Source: CAIXOA01 sp041653635
Lineage (GTDB): Archaea > Micrarchaeota > Micrarchaeia > Anstonellales > Bilamarchaeaceae
DNA length: 64,000 bases
Assembly (NCBI GenBank): GCA_041653635.1
Contig: JBAZFC010000001.1
Location: 434,001-498,000 of the forward strand
Direction of reading: 5' to 3'
The position numbers and the translations under genes are program-made. Positions 25,392 through 36,759 of the stretch are shown in pieces. Each line of letters begins with the position of its first letter. The stretch's first letter is position 1. Below the pieces are notes generated by a model. The model was not told the origin of the DNA, did not search any database, and worked only from the letters and a program-made list of their open reading frames with translations.

Positions 25392-26969
25392 ATGCGTTAT
25401 GTATGTGATACAAGCGTAATCATAGACGGAAGGATTCTGGAACTCGTTGAAAAGGGCGAGGTGAAAGGAGAGATAGTCATACACGAGGCGTCCATCGCGG
25501 AGATGGAGAACCAGTCCAACATGAAGAAGGAAACGGGCTACGCCGGCTTCGCGGTGCTGAGGAAACTCCGCGAAATGGAGAAGGCGCACGGCATCACAGT
25601 GCTGATAAAGGGCGAGAGGCCCACCCCGGACGAGATAAGGGGCGCAAAACGAACTGGGCAAATAGATTTCATGGTGCGCAGGCTGGCGAAGGCAGAAGGC
25701 GCAACGCTGATTACGGGCGACACGGTCCAGCACAATGCCGCGGAGGCAGAGGGGATAAAGACAATCTACCTGCGCGCGCACGAACTGAAGGGAAAGCTTA
25801 GCTTTGAGCATTACTTTGATGCGAAGACGATGTCACTCCACCTGAAGGAGGGATGCAAGCCCGTGCTGAAAAAGGGCGGCCCCGCGCGTGTGGAGATAGT
25901 TGAGGTGCCGGAGATAATCACCGAGGACCAGATAAGGAAGCTGGGAGAGGAGATAGTTGAGGCGACCGGAAGGAACATCACTTATTATTTTGAGATAGAC
26001 CGCGTGGGCGCGAGCGTCATACAGATGGGGGAATATAGAATAGTCATTGCGAAGCCGCCCTTCTCCGATGGGTTTGAGATTACGATAGTCCGCCCCATAA
26101 AGAAGAACACGATGGCGGATTATGAGGTAAGCGAAAAGCTGAAGGCGAGGATTGACCAGCAGGCGGAGGGAATAATCGTGTGCGGGCCGCCCGGCTCTGG
26201 CAAATCCACGTTCGCCGCGGCGCTCGCGGAATATTACCATTCCAAGAAATATGTGGTCAAGACTATGGAATCGCCCAGGGACATGCGCGTGATTCAGGAA
26301 ATCACCCAATACACCGCGTTGGAAGGTGATTTTGAGTATACAAAAGAGATACTCCTGCTCGTCCGCCCGGACTACACATTCTATGATGAGATGAGGAAGA
26401 GCAAGGACTTCAACATCTACACTGACATGCGCTTAACAGGCATAGGATTGGTCGGGGTGGTGCACGGGCGAAAAGCGATAGACGCAATCCAGCGCTTCAT
26501 AGGGAAAGTGGATTTGGGCGTAATCCCGCAGGTTGTTGACACGGTCATAATGATTGACGGCGGGCAGATAACCCAGGTCTATGAGCTGAGCCACACCGTG
26601 AAGGTTCCCGCGGGGATGAGGGAGCAGGATTTGGCGCGCCCCGTAATAGAAGTAAAGGATTTTGAAACAGGGGAGCCGGAATACGAGATTTACAAGTTCG
26701 GAGAAGAAACAGTGGTCCTTCCGCTTGGAGAGGCAATGGCACGCGGGCGGGGAAGAGGGCGAGGCGGGGAACGTGGCAGGGAAGGCGGCGGCCAGTTTGA
26801 GCGCGCACTCTCCAGGCTAATGCAGAATGAATTCAAGGTGGAGAAGGTGCAGGGCGGGTTCCTTGTGCGCGCGAAGCCGAATGACATTACATATCTATTC
26901 AAGCAGGGGCGGAAAAAATTGCGCAAGCTTGAGAACCGGTACGGCAAGATAGAGGTGCGGGAGCTTTGA
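25392..26969 (+). CDS. PIN-domain ATPase (PINA family)
   Basis: 525 residues. The N-terminal PIN domain has the acidic set Asp6, Glu38, Asp92 and Asp110. A central KH-like region precedes a PilT/VirB11-type ATPase with Walker A GPPGSGKS (265-272), and a C-terminal KH-like domain ends the protein. The archaeal PINA family is a hexameric ATPase reported to promote Holliday-junction branch migration and to bind Hjc and Hel308. An unusual Arg/Gly-rich insert (about 441-457) lies between ATPase and C-terminal domain. Sua5 overlaps the stop by four bases. Confidence 0.9.
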   Translation: MRYVCDTSVIIDGRILELVEKGEVKGEIVIHEASIAEMENQSNMKKETGYAGFAVLRKLREMEKAHGITVLIKGERPTPDEIRGAKRTGQIDFMVRRLAKAEGATLITGDTVQHNAAEAEGIKTIYLRAHELKGKLSFEHYFDAKTMSLHLKEGCKPVLKKGGPARVEIVEVPEIITEDQIRKLGEEIVEATGRNITYYFEIDRVGASVIQMGEYRIVIAKPPFSDGFEITIVRPIKKNTMADYEVSEKLKARIDQQAEGIIVCGPPGSGKSTFAAALAEYYHSKKYVVKTMESPRDMRVIQEITQYTALEGDFEYTKEILLLVRPDYTFYDEMRKSKDFNIYTDMRLTGIGLVGVVHGRKAIDAIQRFIGKVDLGVIPQVVDTVIMIDGGQITQVYELSHTVKVPAGMREQDLARPVIEVKDFETGEPEYEIYKFGEETVVLPLGEAMARGRGRGRGGERGREGGGQFERALSRLMQNEFKVEKVQGGFLVRAKPNDITYLFKQGRKKLRKLENRYGKIEVREL

Positions 26970-27553
26970 AGAAGATAATCTCGCTGCATGATGATTACCA
27001 GCTTGCGCTGGAGAGCGCCACGAAGGCGGTGCTGGACGGCAAGGTCTTCATCTACCCCACGGACACGGTCTATGGGATTGGGGGGAACGCGCTTGACGAG
27101 GAGGTTTGCGAGCGCATAAGGGAGATAAAGAAGAGGGACGTGAAGCCCTTCTCCATAATAGTCTCGGATTTCTCCATGCTCAGGAAATACTGCGAGGTCC
27201 CCGAGGACAGGATGCGCTACCTTTTCCAGTATCTTCCCGGCCCCTACACATTCATCCTTGTGAAAAAGGCGGGCATCCTTGCCTGCCCGGGGGGGAGGAT
27301 AGGCGTCCGCGTGCCCATGCACTCGTTCATAAGGAAGGTCGCAGGCGACACCGGGCTCCCCATACTCGGGACGAGCGCGAACATCTCCGGCAAGGGGCCG
27401 GCCTTCTCATTCAAGAAGATAAGCAAGGCACTAATCAAGCAGGTTGACCTGGCCATAGACGGCGGGGACACTTATTACAAGCAGGAATCCACGGTCGTGG
27501 ACTTGGTGGATATGGAGATAAAGAGGGAGGGCGCAGGCAAATTCCATCTTTAG
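26966..27553 (+). CDS. threonylcarbamoyl-AMP synthase (Sua5/YrdC)
   Basis: First enzyme of t6A37 tRNA modification. The 195-residue YrdC domain has GKVFIYPTDTVYGIGGNA, IKKRDVKPFSIIVSD (KxRxxxKP active site), LPGPYTFILVKK, IGVRVPMHSF, and PILGTSANISGKGP. It lacks the C-terminal Sua5 extension, so it is YrdC-sized. It starts with TTG overlapping the PINA stop. Complete. Confidence 0.94.
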   Translation: MKKIISLHDDYQLALESATKAVLDGKVFIYPTDTVYGIGGNALDEEVCERIREIKKRDVKPFSIIVSDFSMLRKYCEVPEDRMRYLFQYLPGPYTFILVKKAGILACPGGRIGVRVPMHSFIRKVAGDTGLPILGTSANISGKGPAFSFKKISKALIKQVDLAIDGGDTYYKQESTVVDLVDMEIKREGAGKFHL

Positions 27554-27607
27554 CTCCGAACGCGCGCGAAGGAAAAGGTATTTAAGCACTCACCGGGAAA
27601 AATAGGC

Positions 27608-27922
27608 ATGGCAGGACCGGTGCAAAAGCAGGCGAGCAAGGACCTCAGCCTGTTCGCTGTCCCCAAGCCCCTCAAGAAGCAGGAGGAAGAGGCGGCAAAG
27701 GCGCACGAGCTGCAGTTGGAGACCGTGCGGACCACGAACGCCATACTTGACCTCGCAAGGAAGCACGAGAGGGACCTGCCGAGGATAGACGAGGACAATT
27801 TTTCAATCAACACGTCCAGCAAGAACGCGACGATTATACAGAGCGCCGGAGCGATAGTCTCGGTGGACAGCAAGGGGCCGATTTCGGTCTACTGGGCCGG
27901 AAGGAAAGTCACTGTGGGCTGA
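27608..27922 (+). CDS. hypothetical protein
   Basis: 104-residue protein with no recognised family. A charged coiled-coil-like stretch (KKQEEEAAKAHELQLETVRTTNAILDLARKHERDL) is followed by a small beta-rich C-terminus (FSINTSSKNATIIQSAGAIVSVDSKGPISVYWAGRKVTVG). A TATA-like GTATTTAAG sits ~30 bases before the ATG. The next hypothetical gene follows after four bases, so the two form a small operon. Confidence 0.55.
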   Translation: MAGPVQKQASKDLSLFAVPKPLKKQEEEAAKAHELQLETVRTTNAILDLARKHERDLPRIDEDNFSINTSSKNATIIQSAGAIVSVDSKGPISVYWAGRKVTVG

Positions 27923-27926
27923 TCTT

Positions 27927-28307
27927 ATGCGTGCAATGAAAGAGAAGGAAGAGGAGGTTCCCCGGCTCAGCTACGTTCCGGTCGTGAGCGTCGCGCTGCA
28001 GGATGCGGAGATGGCCGCCTTCAACGTCATGAACGACGCGTGGAGGAACATATTCGCGGGGAAGGTCACGGATTCCAGGATTGGAGACCTCGCAACCAGG
28101 CCGGACAGGTTTGAGGGCTGCTCGGTGAAATACGCAAAGATGGGCGATGCGGACATATACAGCGTGGAGGCGTCGCTCAACCGCGTGAAGAGGATACTTA
28201 CGCTCAAGGTAAGCGACAGCTCAACGGAAATGATGCTTTCCACTCCGGATGGAAAGGAAGTGGAATACATAAAAGAGTCTGGCGGCGAAATCGTTGTGAG
28301 GCGCTAG
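27927..28307 (+). CDS. hypothetical protein
   Basis: 126-residue alpha/beta protein of unknown family, ending in beta strands (DIYSVEASLNRVKRILTLKVSDSSTEMMLSTPDGKEVEYI). Met4 (MKEKEEEVP) is an alternative start. It overlaps the 3' end of the zinc-ribbon gene on the other strand by four bases. Its partner at 27608 also has a charged N-terminus and a beta-rich end. Confidence 0.5.
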   Translation: MRAMKEKEEEVPRLSYVPVVSVALQDAEMAAFNVMNDAWRNIFAGKVTDSRIGDLATRPDRFEGCSVKYAKMGDADIYSVEASLNRVKRILTLKVSDSSTEMMLSTPDGKEVEYIKESGGEIVVRR

Positions 28308-29017
28308 TCCCGTTTCCACTGGCTCCAGTCCGGGCGCTTCTCTTCTTCCCCCTTTTTCTCCTTCTCTTTCTTCTCCGGCGCTTCCTTCCTCACGACCGGG
28401 GCGTTTTCCTTCTTCTGCTCTTTCTTCTCCTGTTTTATGGGAAGCGCATGCCCCTCTTTTTTCTCAGGGACCTTTGACGGCACAGCGGTCTTGGCAGGAA
28501 CGCCCTCTTTTCCCTTTTTCTTTATGGGGACGACCTCGGCGGTGGAGATGACCGTTTCTTTCTCCTCTTCCTTTTCTCCGGTGAGCATGCGGATGAGCTT
28601 GTGGATTATCCCCCGCCTCCTGCTCCTTTCCCCCCTCAATTGCACGCGTATCGCCCCTCCCGCGGGGCCTGCACCCGAATAATCAGTGGTGTCCTCCTCC
28701 TCAAGGCAGTACCAGCAGAGGTTCCTGTTGTTGAAGCGGTAGAGTATCTTCGTCTCCCTGCCGCAGCGCTCGCACCTTCCCGGCTTCTCGTACATCTCGG
28801 CTTCGGCGCCTTCTTCCTCCTTTTTCCTTTCCGGGGCGCGCTCCTCCTCGCGCTCGGCGTCCATCCTGCAATTGGGGCATATCCATTGGCCGCGCCACTG
28901 CTGCATCTCATTTTTCGGAATATACATCCTGCAGCGCCAGCACTGCATGTTCTGCTCCCTGAAAGAGCATTCGGGGCATAGGTCAAAGCCCTCACGGCCG
29001 CATACACGGCAATGCAT
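28304..29017 (-). CDS. multi-zinc-ribbon protein with charged tail
   Basis: 237 residues. The N-terminal half has CxxC knuckles: CRVCG...LCPEC, QCWRC...ICPNC, and RCERCG...LCWYC, three treble-clef or ribbon units. The second half is Lys/Glu-rich low complexity ending PDWSQWKRD. The Cys pattern resembles archaeal zinc-finger adaptor proteins; nucleic-acid or protein binding is inferred. A TATA-like AAAATATAACACC lies ~28 bases before the start, and a 20-base perfect palindrome (29056-29075) lies just upstream of that. Confidence 0.65.
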   Translation of the reverse strand: MHCRVCGREGFDLCPECSFREQNMQCWRCRMYIPKNEMQQWRGQWICPNCRMDAEREEERAPERKKEEEGAEAEMYEKPGRCERCGRETKILYRFNNRNLCWYCLEEEDTTDYSGAGPAGGAIRVQLRGERSRRRGIIHKLIRMLTGEKEEEKETVISTAEVVPIKKKGKEGVPAKTAVPSKVPEKKEGHALPIKQEKKEQKKENAPVVRKEAPEKKEKEKKGEEEKRPDWSQWKRD

Positions 29018-29055
29018 GACCGTATGTTAGAGAGGATGGTGTTATATTTTTTCGT

Positions 29056-29075
29056 TTTGTAACCATGGTTACAAA
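29056..29075. promoter_or_regulatory. 20-bp perfect palindrome, candidate operator
   Basis: TTTGTAACCATGGTTACAAA reads the same on both strands. It lies just upstream of the TATA region of the zinc-ribbon gene, in the position of an activator or repressor site for a dimeric regulator. Confidence 0.45.
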
Positions 29076-29102
29076 TAAGCAATATTGCACTAGAATAATA
29101 CT

Positions 29103-29256
29103 TCAGAGCTCCAGGTACTCATCAGCAGGCATCCCCCCTATCTGTAGTCCAGGAGCCGAAGCTCCGGAAGAAACCCAGGGCATACCAGCCGGACTGTGAG
29201 CCCCGAGAGTCTTTTGCAGGGAGGGAAGCCCTCAGCAAACCTGCATCTCTTCATCA
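29103..29256 (-). ncRNA. candidate structured non-coding RNA between carA and the zinc-ribbon gene
   Basis: No reading frame explains this spacer. On the minus strand it can form GGAGC-UUCG-GCUCC (29152-29165, an exact cUUCGg tetraloop) inside an AGUCC/GGACU stem (29146-29150 with 29191-29195), and GAGGG-CUU-CCCUC (29221-29233) inside GCAGG/CCUGC (29216-29244). C-box-like TGATGA (29251-29256, 29119-29124) and D-box-like CTGA (29232-29235, 29103-29106) occur in order, the second pair exactly 12 nt apart. A TATA-like TTTAAAAGG in the carA 3' end could drive it. The class is not recognised. Confidence 0.4.
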
Positions 29257-29267
29257 GCCCGTATTTG

Positions 29268-30312
29268 TCAGAGAAGCCTTTTAAACTCATCAAAAAGGAA
29301 GCGGGCGTCGTGCGGCCCGGGGGACGCCTCCGGATGGTACTGCACCGAGAATATGGGCTTTGAGGAGTGCCTCATCCCCTCCACGGTCTTGTCGTTCAAT
29401 TCCACCTGCGTCACCACGAACTCCTCCGGCACCCTCTCCACTGCGAACCCATGGTTCTGCGTGGTCATGAGCACCCGCTTCTTTTCCGAATCATAGACCG
29501 GATGGTTGGAGCCGCGGTGCCCGAACTTAAGTTTAGAGGTGCTCCCTCCGAACGCATGCGCGATGCACTGGTGCCCGAGGCAAATCCCGAACATCGGGAG
29601 CCCTGCCAACTCCCTTATGGCTGAATGTACATTGGTGAGAATTGCCGGGTCCCCTGGCCCGTTGGAAATCAATATCCCATCCGGCTCAAATGCAAGGATA
29701 TCCTTTGCCGTGGTATTCCACGGCACGGAAACAACCCCTATTCCCAGTTTGTTCAGCTCCTTCACGATGCTCCTCTTCACTCCCAAATCCAGCAGCACCA
29801 CCGTCTTCTCCGCATTCTCCGGAACAAACTTCTCCACTCCCTTTGACGACGCCTTCTCCACGAAATTCACGGACGAATAATCAAAGGACGCATCCCCTCC
29901 CTTCTCCGCGCCCTCAAAAACCTCCACCGAGCACGGAAGCACCCCATGCGTCCTTATCTTCTTCACCAGCGCCCTCGTATCCACGCCGCAAATCCCGGGC
30001 ACCCCATATTTTGAAAGGAAGGAGTCCAAATCCCGCGCCCCCTCCCTGTGGAAGAAATCCCCGCTCGCCTCCCTGACCACAAATCCTTCCGCCCAAATCC
30101 GCGGGCTCTCAAAATCCAGATTGTTTATCCCATAATTCCCGATGAGCGGATAGCTCATCGTCAATACCTGCCCGGCATAGCTCGGGTCTGTCAATGCCTC
30201 CTGGTAGCCCTGCATGGACGTGTTGAACACGAGCTCCCCCACGTGCCGCACCGAGGCCCCGAACCCCTCGCCGAAAAACGCGCTCCCGTCCGCGAGCCGC
30301 AGCACCGCCTTC

Positions 30313-30323
<11 letters not shown>
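29268..30323 (-). CDS. carA: carbamoyl-phosphate synthase small subunit
   Basis: Glutaminase subunit that feeds ammonia to CarB for pyrimidine and arginine synthesis. 351 residues: the N-terminal CarA domain (AVLRLADGSAFFGEGFG, GYQEALTDPSYAGQVLTMSYPLIGNYG) and a class I glutamine amidotransferase with nucleophile Cys in FGICLGHQ and the His/Glu pair in SVQYHPEASPGP. The ATG at 30323 is preceded by GGTGAG and overlaps the carB 3' end; a TTG three codons earlier is less likely. Gene order carB-carA on the minus strand. Confidence 0.96.
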
Positions 30324-33462
<3,139 letters not shown>

Positions 33463-33503
33463 TGGCCCACCAACAATTAGATGCTTACAATGAGCGTTAA
33501 AGT

Positions 33504-33965
33504 TTATAATAGTTTAAGCATCCCGTCCCCCGCCAGATGCGAGAGATAGCCCAGCAGCGCCGCAACCCCGAATATCCAATTGGAAAAGAACCAAATCGCA
33601 ACCCCATACGCCCCTGCAAGCAATAATGTGTGGGTAATCCCCCTGTGCCTCGGCTTCAGGTACGTAATGAAAATCATGTACAGCCCCGTAATCGCCAGCG
33701 TATTAATCAGAATGGAATGCCAGTTGTCCACCCCGCACGTAATTCCGTTGCAGGCAGCCGTATAAGAAAACAAGAATGCACAAATCGGTATGCTCAAGTC
33801 CGCATAACCCCTAATCTTGCTGGAGTCATGGTCAATGTCCGGCACGAGCGCAGAGAATGCAGCCACAAACACGATGGAAGCAAACAGGAAAACATCCGCC
33901 CCAACAAGGAGCGCAAACGCAGCCCCAAAAACAATCCCAAGCAGGACATGCCCAGCCCAATTCAT
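33504..33965 (-). CDS. YdjM/DUF457-like membrane metal-dependent hydrolase
   Basis: 153-residue membrane protein with four or five hydrophobic helices and the conserved polar residues of the LexA-regulated, inner-membrane hydrolase family: NWAGHVLLG, LVPDIDHDSSKI, KPRHRGITHTLL and LSHLAGDGM. The biochemical role of the family is unsettled (phospholipase-type activity has been proposed). Its start overlaps the end of the 33962 gene by four bases, so they are coupled. Confidence 0.85.
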   Translation of the reverse strand: MNWAGHVLLGIVFGAAFALLVGADVFLFASIVFVAAFSALVPDIDHDSSKIRGYADLSIPICAFLFSYTAACNGITCGVDNWHSILINTLAITGLYMIFITYLKPRHRGITHTLLLAGAYGVAIWFFSNWIFGVAALLGYLSHLAGDGMLKLL

Positions 33966-34756
33966 AGCTTAACCCCATACTTCTCAAACACCACTTCCTT
34001 CTTGTGCCTGTACGAAATGGAATCAAACGCAATTGACAATACAATCAACCTATTCAGTATAGCATCCAGCTCCTGCTCCTTTATCTCCTTCCCGGTCCTC
34101 TCCAGCACAATCCCCGCATCCGTCGCCTTGAACGCAAAATGAGCCGCGGAATTCCTGTACAGCCCGTCCCAGAGCGAAACAAACTCGCCCACGAGCCCGT
34201 CGTTCACCCACACGCCCTTCACCTTGCTTATGAACATCCCCACGGTATCATCTTTCCCCGCCTTTGAGAAATCCGGCGAAGTCAGGAGCAGCATCTTGTG
34301 CCTCATGAAAAGGTACTCATAAAAATCATTGTACAGCTTGAATTTGAGGTACATCCTCACCTTCGGGCTCACGTCCTCCCTCCCGGCGAGCGTGCGCACC
34401 CTCATCAAAAGGTCTATTTTCTCCGATGAATCCGCAACGTATGAATCCAGTACATTCACCACTTCCTCCTTCACCTGGAAAGGGACCCCGGTAAAGGATT
34501 TGGAGAACAGCCACGCATACATCTCCTTGTACCTTCCATACTCCTCAAGAGAAGACAGCTTATGCCCGCCCACCACCATCTCCTCGCTCAAATCCTCGGC
34601 CTGGTCAAAATGCGCGAACGCCATCTTCAATTTCCCGGCCTCGGATTCCGGCAGCGGCTCGGCAAACCGTATAGACGCAAGGATGGAATCCCCCTGCGAT
34701 ATGTGCATCGCCATCTCCTTCCTCAATTCCATCTCATCCTGGCTTATCCTGGGCAT
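33962..34756 (-). CDS. hypothetical helical protein following tRNA-Val
   Basis: 264-residue mostly helical soluble protein without a recognised domain. Conserved-looking segments include KLYNDFYEYLFMRHKMLLLTSPDF and GEFVSLWDGLYRNSAAHFAFKATDAGIVL; the latter resembles the R(N/A)xxxH core of HEPN/abortive-infection-like helical proteins, but this is weak. The ATG at 34756 is preceded by GAGGTGA and lies 15 bases after the tRNA-Val 3' end, so the mRNA is probably released by RNase Z. A longer frame reaching 34849 only reads through the tRNA. Confidence 0.65.
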   Translation of the reverse strand: MPRISQDEMELRKEMAMHISQGDSILASIRFAEPLPESEAGKLKMAFAHFDQAEDLSEEMVVGGHKLSSLEEYGRYKEMYAWLFSKSFTGVPFQVKEEVVNVLDSYVADSSEKIDLLMRVRTLAGREDVSPKVRMYLKFKLYNDFYEYLFMRHKMLLLTSPDFSKAGKDDTVGMFISKVKGVWVNDGLVGEFVSLWDGLYRNSAAHFAFKATDAGIVLERTGKEIKEQELDAILNRLIVLSIAFDSISYRHKKEVVFEKYGVKL

Positions 34757-34771
34757 TCCCTTCACCTCAAA

Positions 34772-34843
34772 TGAGCCCGCCCGGAATCGGACCGGGTTCT
34801 CCAGCGTGTAAGGCTGGCGTCTTAGCCAGTGGACCACGGGCTC
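34772..34843 (-). tRNA. tRNA-Val(TAC)
   Basis: Acceptor GAGCCCG/CGGGCTC, discriminator A, anticodon arm CCAGC-CTTACAC-GCTGG with anticodon TAC, T-stem CCCGG/CCGGG. The T-loop reads TCCGATT rather than the near-universal TTCGANT, so position 55 is C instead of U. No intron. A hypothetical gene begins 15 bases downstream. Confidence 0.92.
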
Positions 34844-34888
34844 TGGCAAAGATAAGTATACTATTTACCTAAAAGTTAAAAATAAGGT

Positions 34889-35446
34889 CTAGTACGGCCT
34901 CTTGAGCTGCGGCTTCACGAACAGGTAATATCTTTCCTTGCCCTCCATCTCCGAGATTATCCTGTGCACGAAAATGGCCGCCGGGTCCCCCAAAGTGGAA
35001 ACCCTCGCCTTGAGATCCGCGAAGTTCTCAAACGGCTTCTTGTCCCTCTCCTTGAGTATGAGCTCCATGTTCTTTTTTCCTATTCCCGGAATCAAATCCA
35101 GCTGGTGCACCCTCATGGAGATGGGCCCGGCCTTGTTTATGAAATTCACGAACACCGCCTCGCGGGATTCCACTATCTTCCTCACCACATTCGGCACTAT
35201 GTCCTTCGCCCCGGTGGTCAGTTCGGTATACTCTATCCTCCCCTTTATCCTGTCCACTTCCGTGCGGTCGCCCTTCCCCACGAATATCTTGGCGCCCACG
35301 GTGATGTTCGCGTCCGGCTTCGCCGTCGCCTCAAGCAGGGTGAAGAACTGGTCCCCCACGAGCTGGACGATAGGCTCCTGCCTGAGCCCGACCGCCCTTC
35401 CCCGGGAGAGGTATTCAACAACCCATGCGTAATCTTCCATAGCCAT
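34889..35446 (-). CDS. DUF655 family RNA-binding-like protein
   Basis: 185-residue archaeal DUF655 protein. An OB-like N-terminal half (VVEYLSRG...QEPIVQLVGDQFFTLLEATAKPDANITVGAKIFVGKGDR) is followed by a helix-hairpin-helix (HQLDLIPGIGKKNMELILKERDKKPFENF). Its conserved position after rpoF and L21e in archaea suggests a role in transcription-translation or ribosome work, not proven. The ATG overlaps the rpoF stop by one base. Confidence 0.9.
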   Translation of the reverse strand: MAMEDYAWVVEYLSRGRAVGLRQEPIVQLVGDQFFTLLEATAKPDANITVGAKIFVGKGDRTEVDRIKGRIEYTELTTGAKDIVPNVVRKIVESREAVFVNFINKAGPISMRVHQLDLIPGIGKKNMELILKERDKKPFENFADLKARVSTLGDPAAIFVHRIISEMEGKERYYLFVKPQLKRPY

Positions 35447-35769
35447 TACCCAAGTGCCCTAAGCACGTCCTTCATTTCCTCTTCGCTTATGTCTATCTTG
35501 TTCTTCAGCAGCACCGCCTTGAGCGCCGCCTCGCTGCCAGGCATGATATCAACAATCTTGACCGCCGTCTCCTCGTCAATCTTCGGGCTCGCCGCCTTCA
35601 CCTTCTTCAGCATGCCCTCCGACTTCTTCCTGTCCGTCTTCGCGAAGAGTGTCGCATGCTCCAGCGCGTTCGCCTGTTCGTACCCCAGCTCCTCACCCGC
35701 GTCCTTCCTTGCCTGCAGCACTTCCAGCACGTCCGCCATCGGCACGGGCCTGGAATTGGTTATCTTCAT
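35446..35769 (-). CDS. rpoF: RNA polymerase subunit Rpb4 (RpoF)
   Basis: 107-residue Rpb4, partner of Rpb7 in the polymerase stalk. The sequence PVPMADVLEVLQARK...GYEQANALEHATLFAKT...KIVDIMPGSEAALKAVLLKNKIDISEEEMKDVLRAL fits the family. It lies in the conserved order L21e-rpoF-DUF655, with overlaps of four bases upstream and one base downstream. Rpb7 is encoded at 48182. Confidence 0.92.
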   Translation of the reverse strand: MKITNSRPVPMADVLEVLQARKDAGEELGYEQANALEHATLFAKTDRKKSEGMLKKVKAASPKIDEETAVKIVDIMPGSEAALKAVLLKNKIDISEEEMKDVLRALG

Positions 35770-36041
35770 TGCATCCCCCTCAGGTGCACAGGTGAGGCGA
35801 TGAGCCTCTTCCTGGCGTTCATGTCCCTTATCTCAACCACGTACGCCTTGCCCCTCTTCTCAACTATGGTCCCATGCCTTCCGTCATAACGCGGAGCAGG
35901 GAAGCCCGAGAAGCAGGGCTGCAGGGATATGACTACCCTGTCCCCTTTCTTGAAGGTCTTAACACGGTCCCCGACCGTGAGCTTCTTGCTCTTCTTGAAC
36001 CTCTTGGTCCTCCTGACCATTATTCCCTTTGAGTTCTTCAA
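35766..36041 (-). CDS. rpl21e: 50S ribosomal protein L21e
   Basis: 91-residue L21e. MKNSKGIMVRRTKRFKKS matches the basic N-terminus of the family, then KKGDRVVISLQPCFSGFPAPRYDGRHGTIVEKRGKAYVVEIRDMN. The first Met is kept since archaeal homologues begin M-x-x-S-K/R-G. A TATA-like GATTTAAAAATC lies ~40 bases upstream, in a 134-base divergent spacer shared with TBP. Confidence 0.95.
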   Translation of the reverse strand: MKNSKGIMVRRTKRFKKSKKLTVGDRVKTFKKGDRVVISLQPCFSGFPAPRYDGRHGTIVEKRGKAYVVEIRDMNARKRLIASPVHLRGMQ

Positions 36042-36135
36042 TTTTCACACCCTGTTTCCATTATTTCCGATTTCGGATTTTTAAATCTGCCACTGTTGGG
36101 TATGCAGAATCCGTGCTAATTTATTTCTGCACCCC

Positions 36136-36143
36136 TTTATAAA
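36136..36143 (+). promoter_or_regulatory. TATA box for tbp
   Basis: TTTATAAA placed to start transcription near 36163, just before AGGTGA (36166-36171), which sits four bases before the TTG start codon at 36176. A second TTTAAATA at 36159-36166 is too close to the start to be the main element. Confidence 0.5.
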
Positions 36144-36175
36144 TGTTGCTGCCGGATATTTAAATAGGTGATTCT

Positions 36176-36751
36176 TTGTCTCCGAAGCTTAAGGGGATTG
36201 ACTATACAATTACCAACATCGTGGCATCTTCCAACCTCGGCCTCGAGCTGGACCTTTTCCTCATAGCGACCAAAATCCCGCAGGTTGAGTACGAGCCCGA
36301 GCAGTTCCCGGGCGCCATCCTGAAGTTCGACGACCCGAAGGCCACCATTCTCCTGTTCAAGAACGGGAAGATAGTCTGCGTCGGGTGCAAGAGCGAGGCG
36401 AAGATAGCGGAGACCATCGCAAAGACGGTGAAGCTCCTCACGCCCTACGCCAAGAAGATAATAAAGAAGACCAAGAGGCCCGAGTTTGAGATAACGAACA
36501 TCGTCGCATCCGCGAACCTGGGCATGGGCCTGGACCTATACACTATTGCTTCCGAAGTTGAGAACGTGGAATACGAACCGGAACAATTTCCGGGCGCAAT
36601 CCTCAAGTTCCGCGAGCCGAAGGCCTCGTTGCTGCTTTTCAAGAACGGGAAGGTCATCTGCGCGGGCTCCAAGGACGAGAAGAGCATAGAGGCGGCCCTC
36701 ATGAAGGCGAAGAAAATCCTCAAGCCCTTCTCCACGGTGAATCCACGGTGA
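36176..36751 (+). CDS. tbp: TATA-binding protein
   Basis: General transcription factor. The 191-residue saddle consists of two direct repeats: ITNIVASSNLGLELDLFLIATKIPQVEYEPEQFPGAILKF and EITNIVASANLGMGLDLYTIASEVENVEYEPEQFPGAILKF, each followed by a LLLFKNGK(I/V)(V/I)C segment. It starts with TTG behind a good AGGTGA. There is almost no acidic C-terminal tail. The DUF59 gene overlaps or abuts its stop. Confidence 0.97.
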   Translation: MSPKLKGIDYTITNIVASSNLGLELDLFLIATKIPQVEYEPEQFPGAILKFDDPKATILLFKNGKIVCVGCKSEAKIAETIAKTVKLLTPYAKKIIKKTKRPEFEITNIVASANLGMGLDLYTIASEVENVEYEPEQFPGAILKFREPKASLLLFKNGKVICAGSKDEKSIEAALMKAKKILKPFSTVNPR

Positions 36752-36759
36752 AAGGGACA

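Noticed and set aside
29103..29256. Fluoride riboswitch or 5S rRNA in the carA spacer
   Set aside because: GCTGATGA...CCT and CCGAA...GGAAG fragments recall these, but the remaining conserved parts and spacing are missing.
34757..34849. N-terminal extension of the gene at 33962 through tRNA-Val
   Set aside because: The extension is the tRNA itself; GAGGTGA before 34756 gives a proper start.
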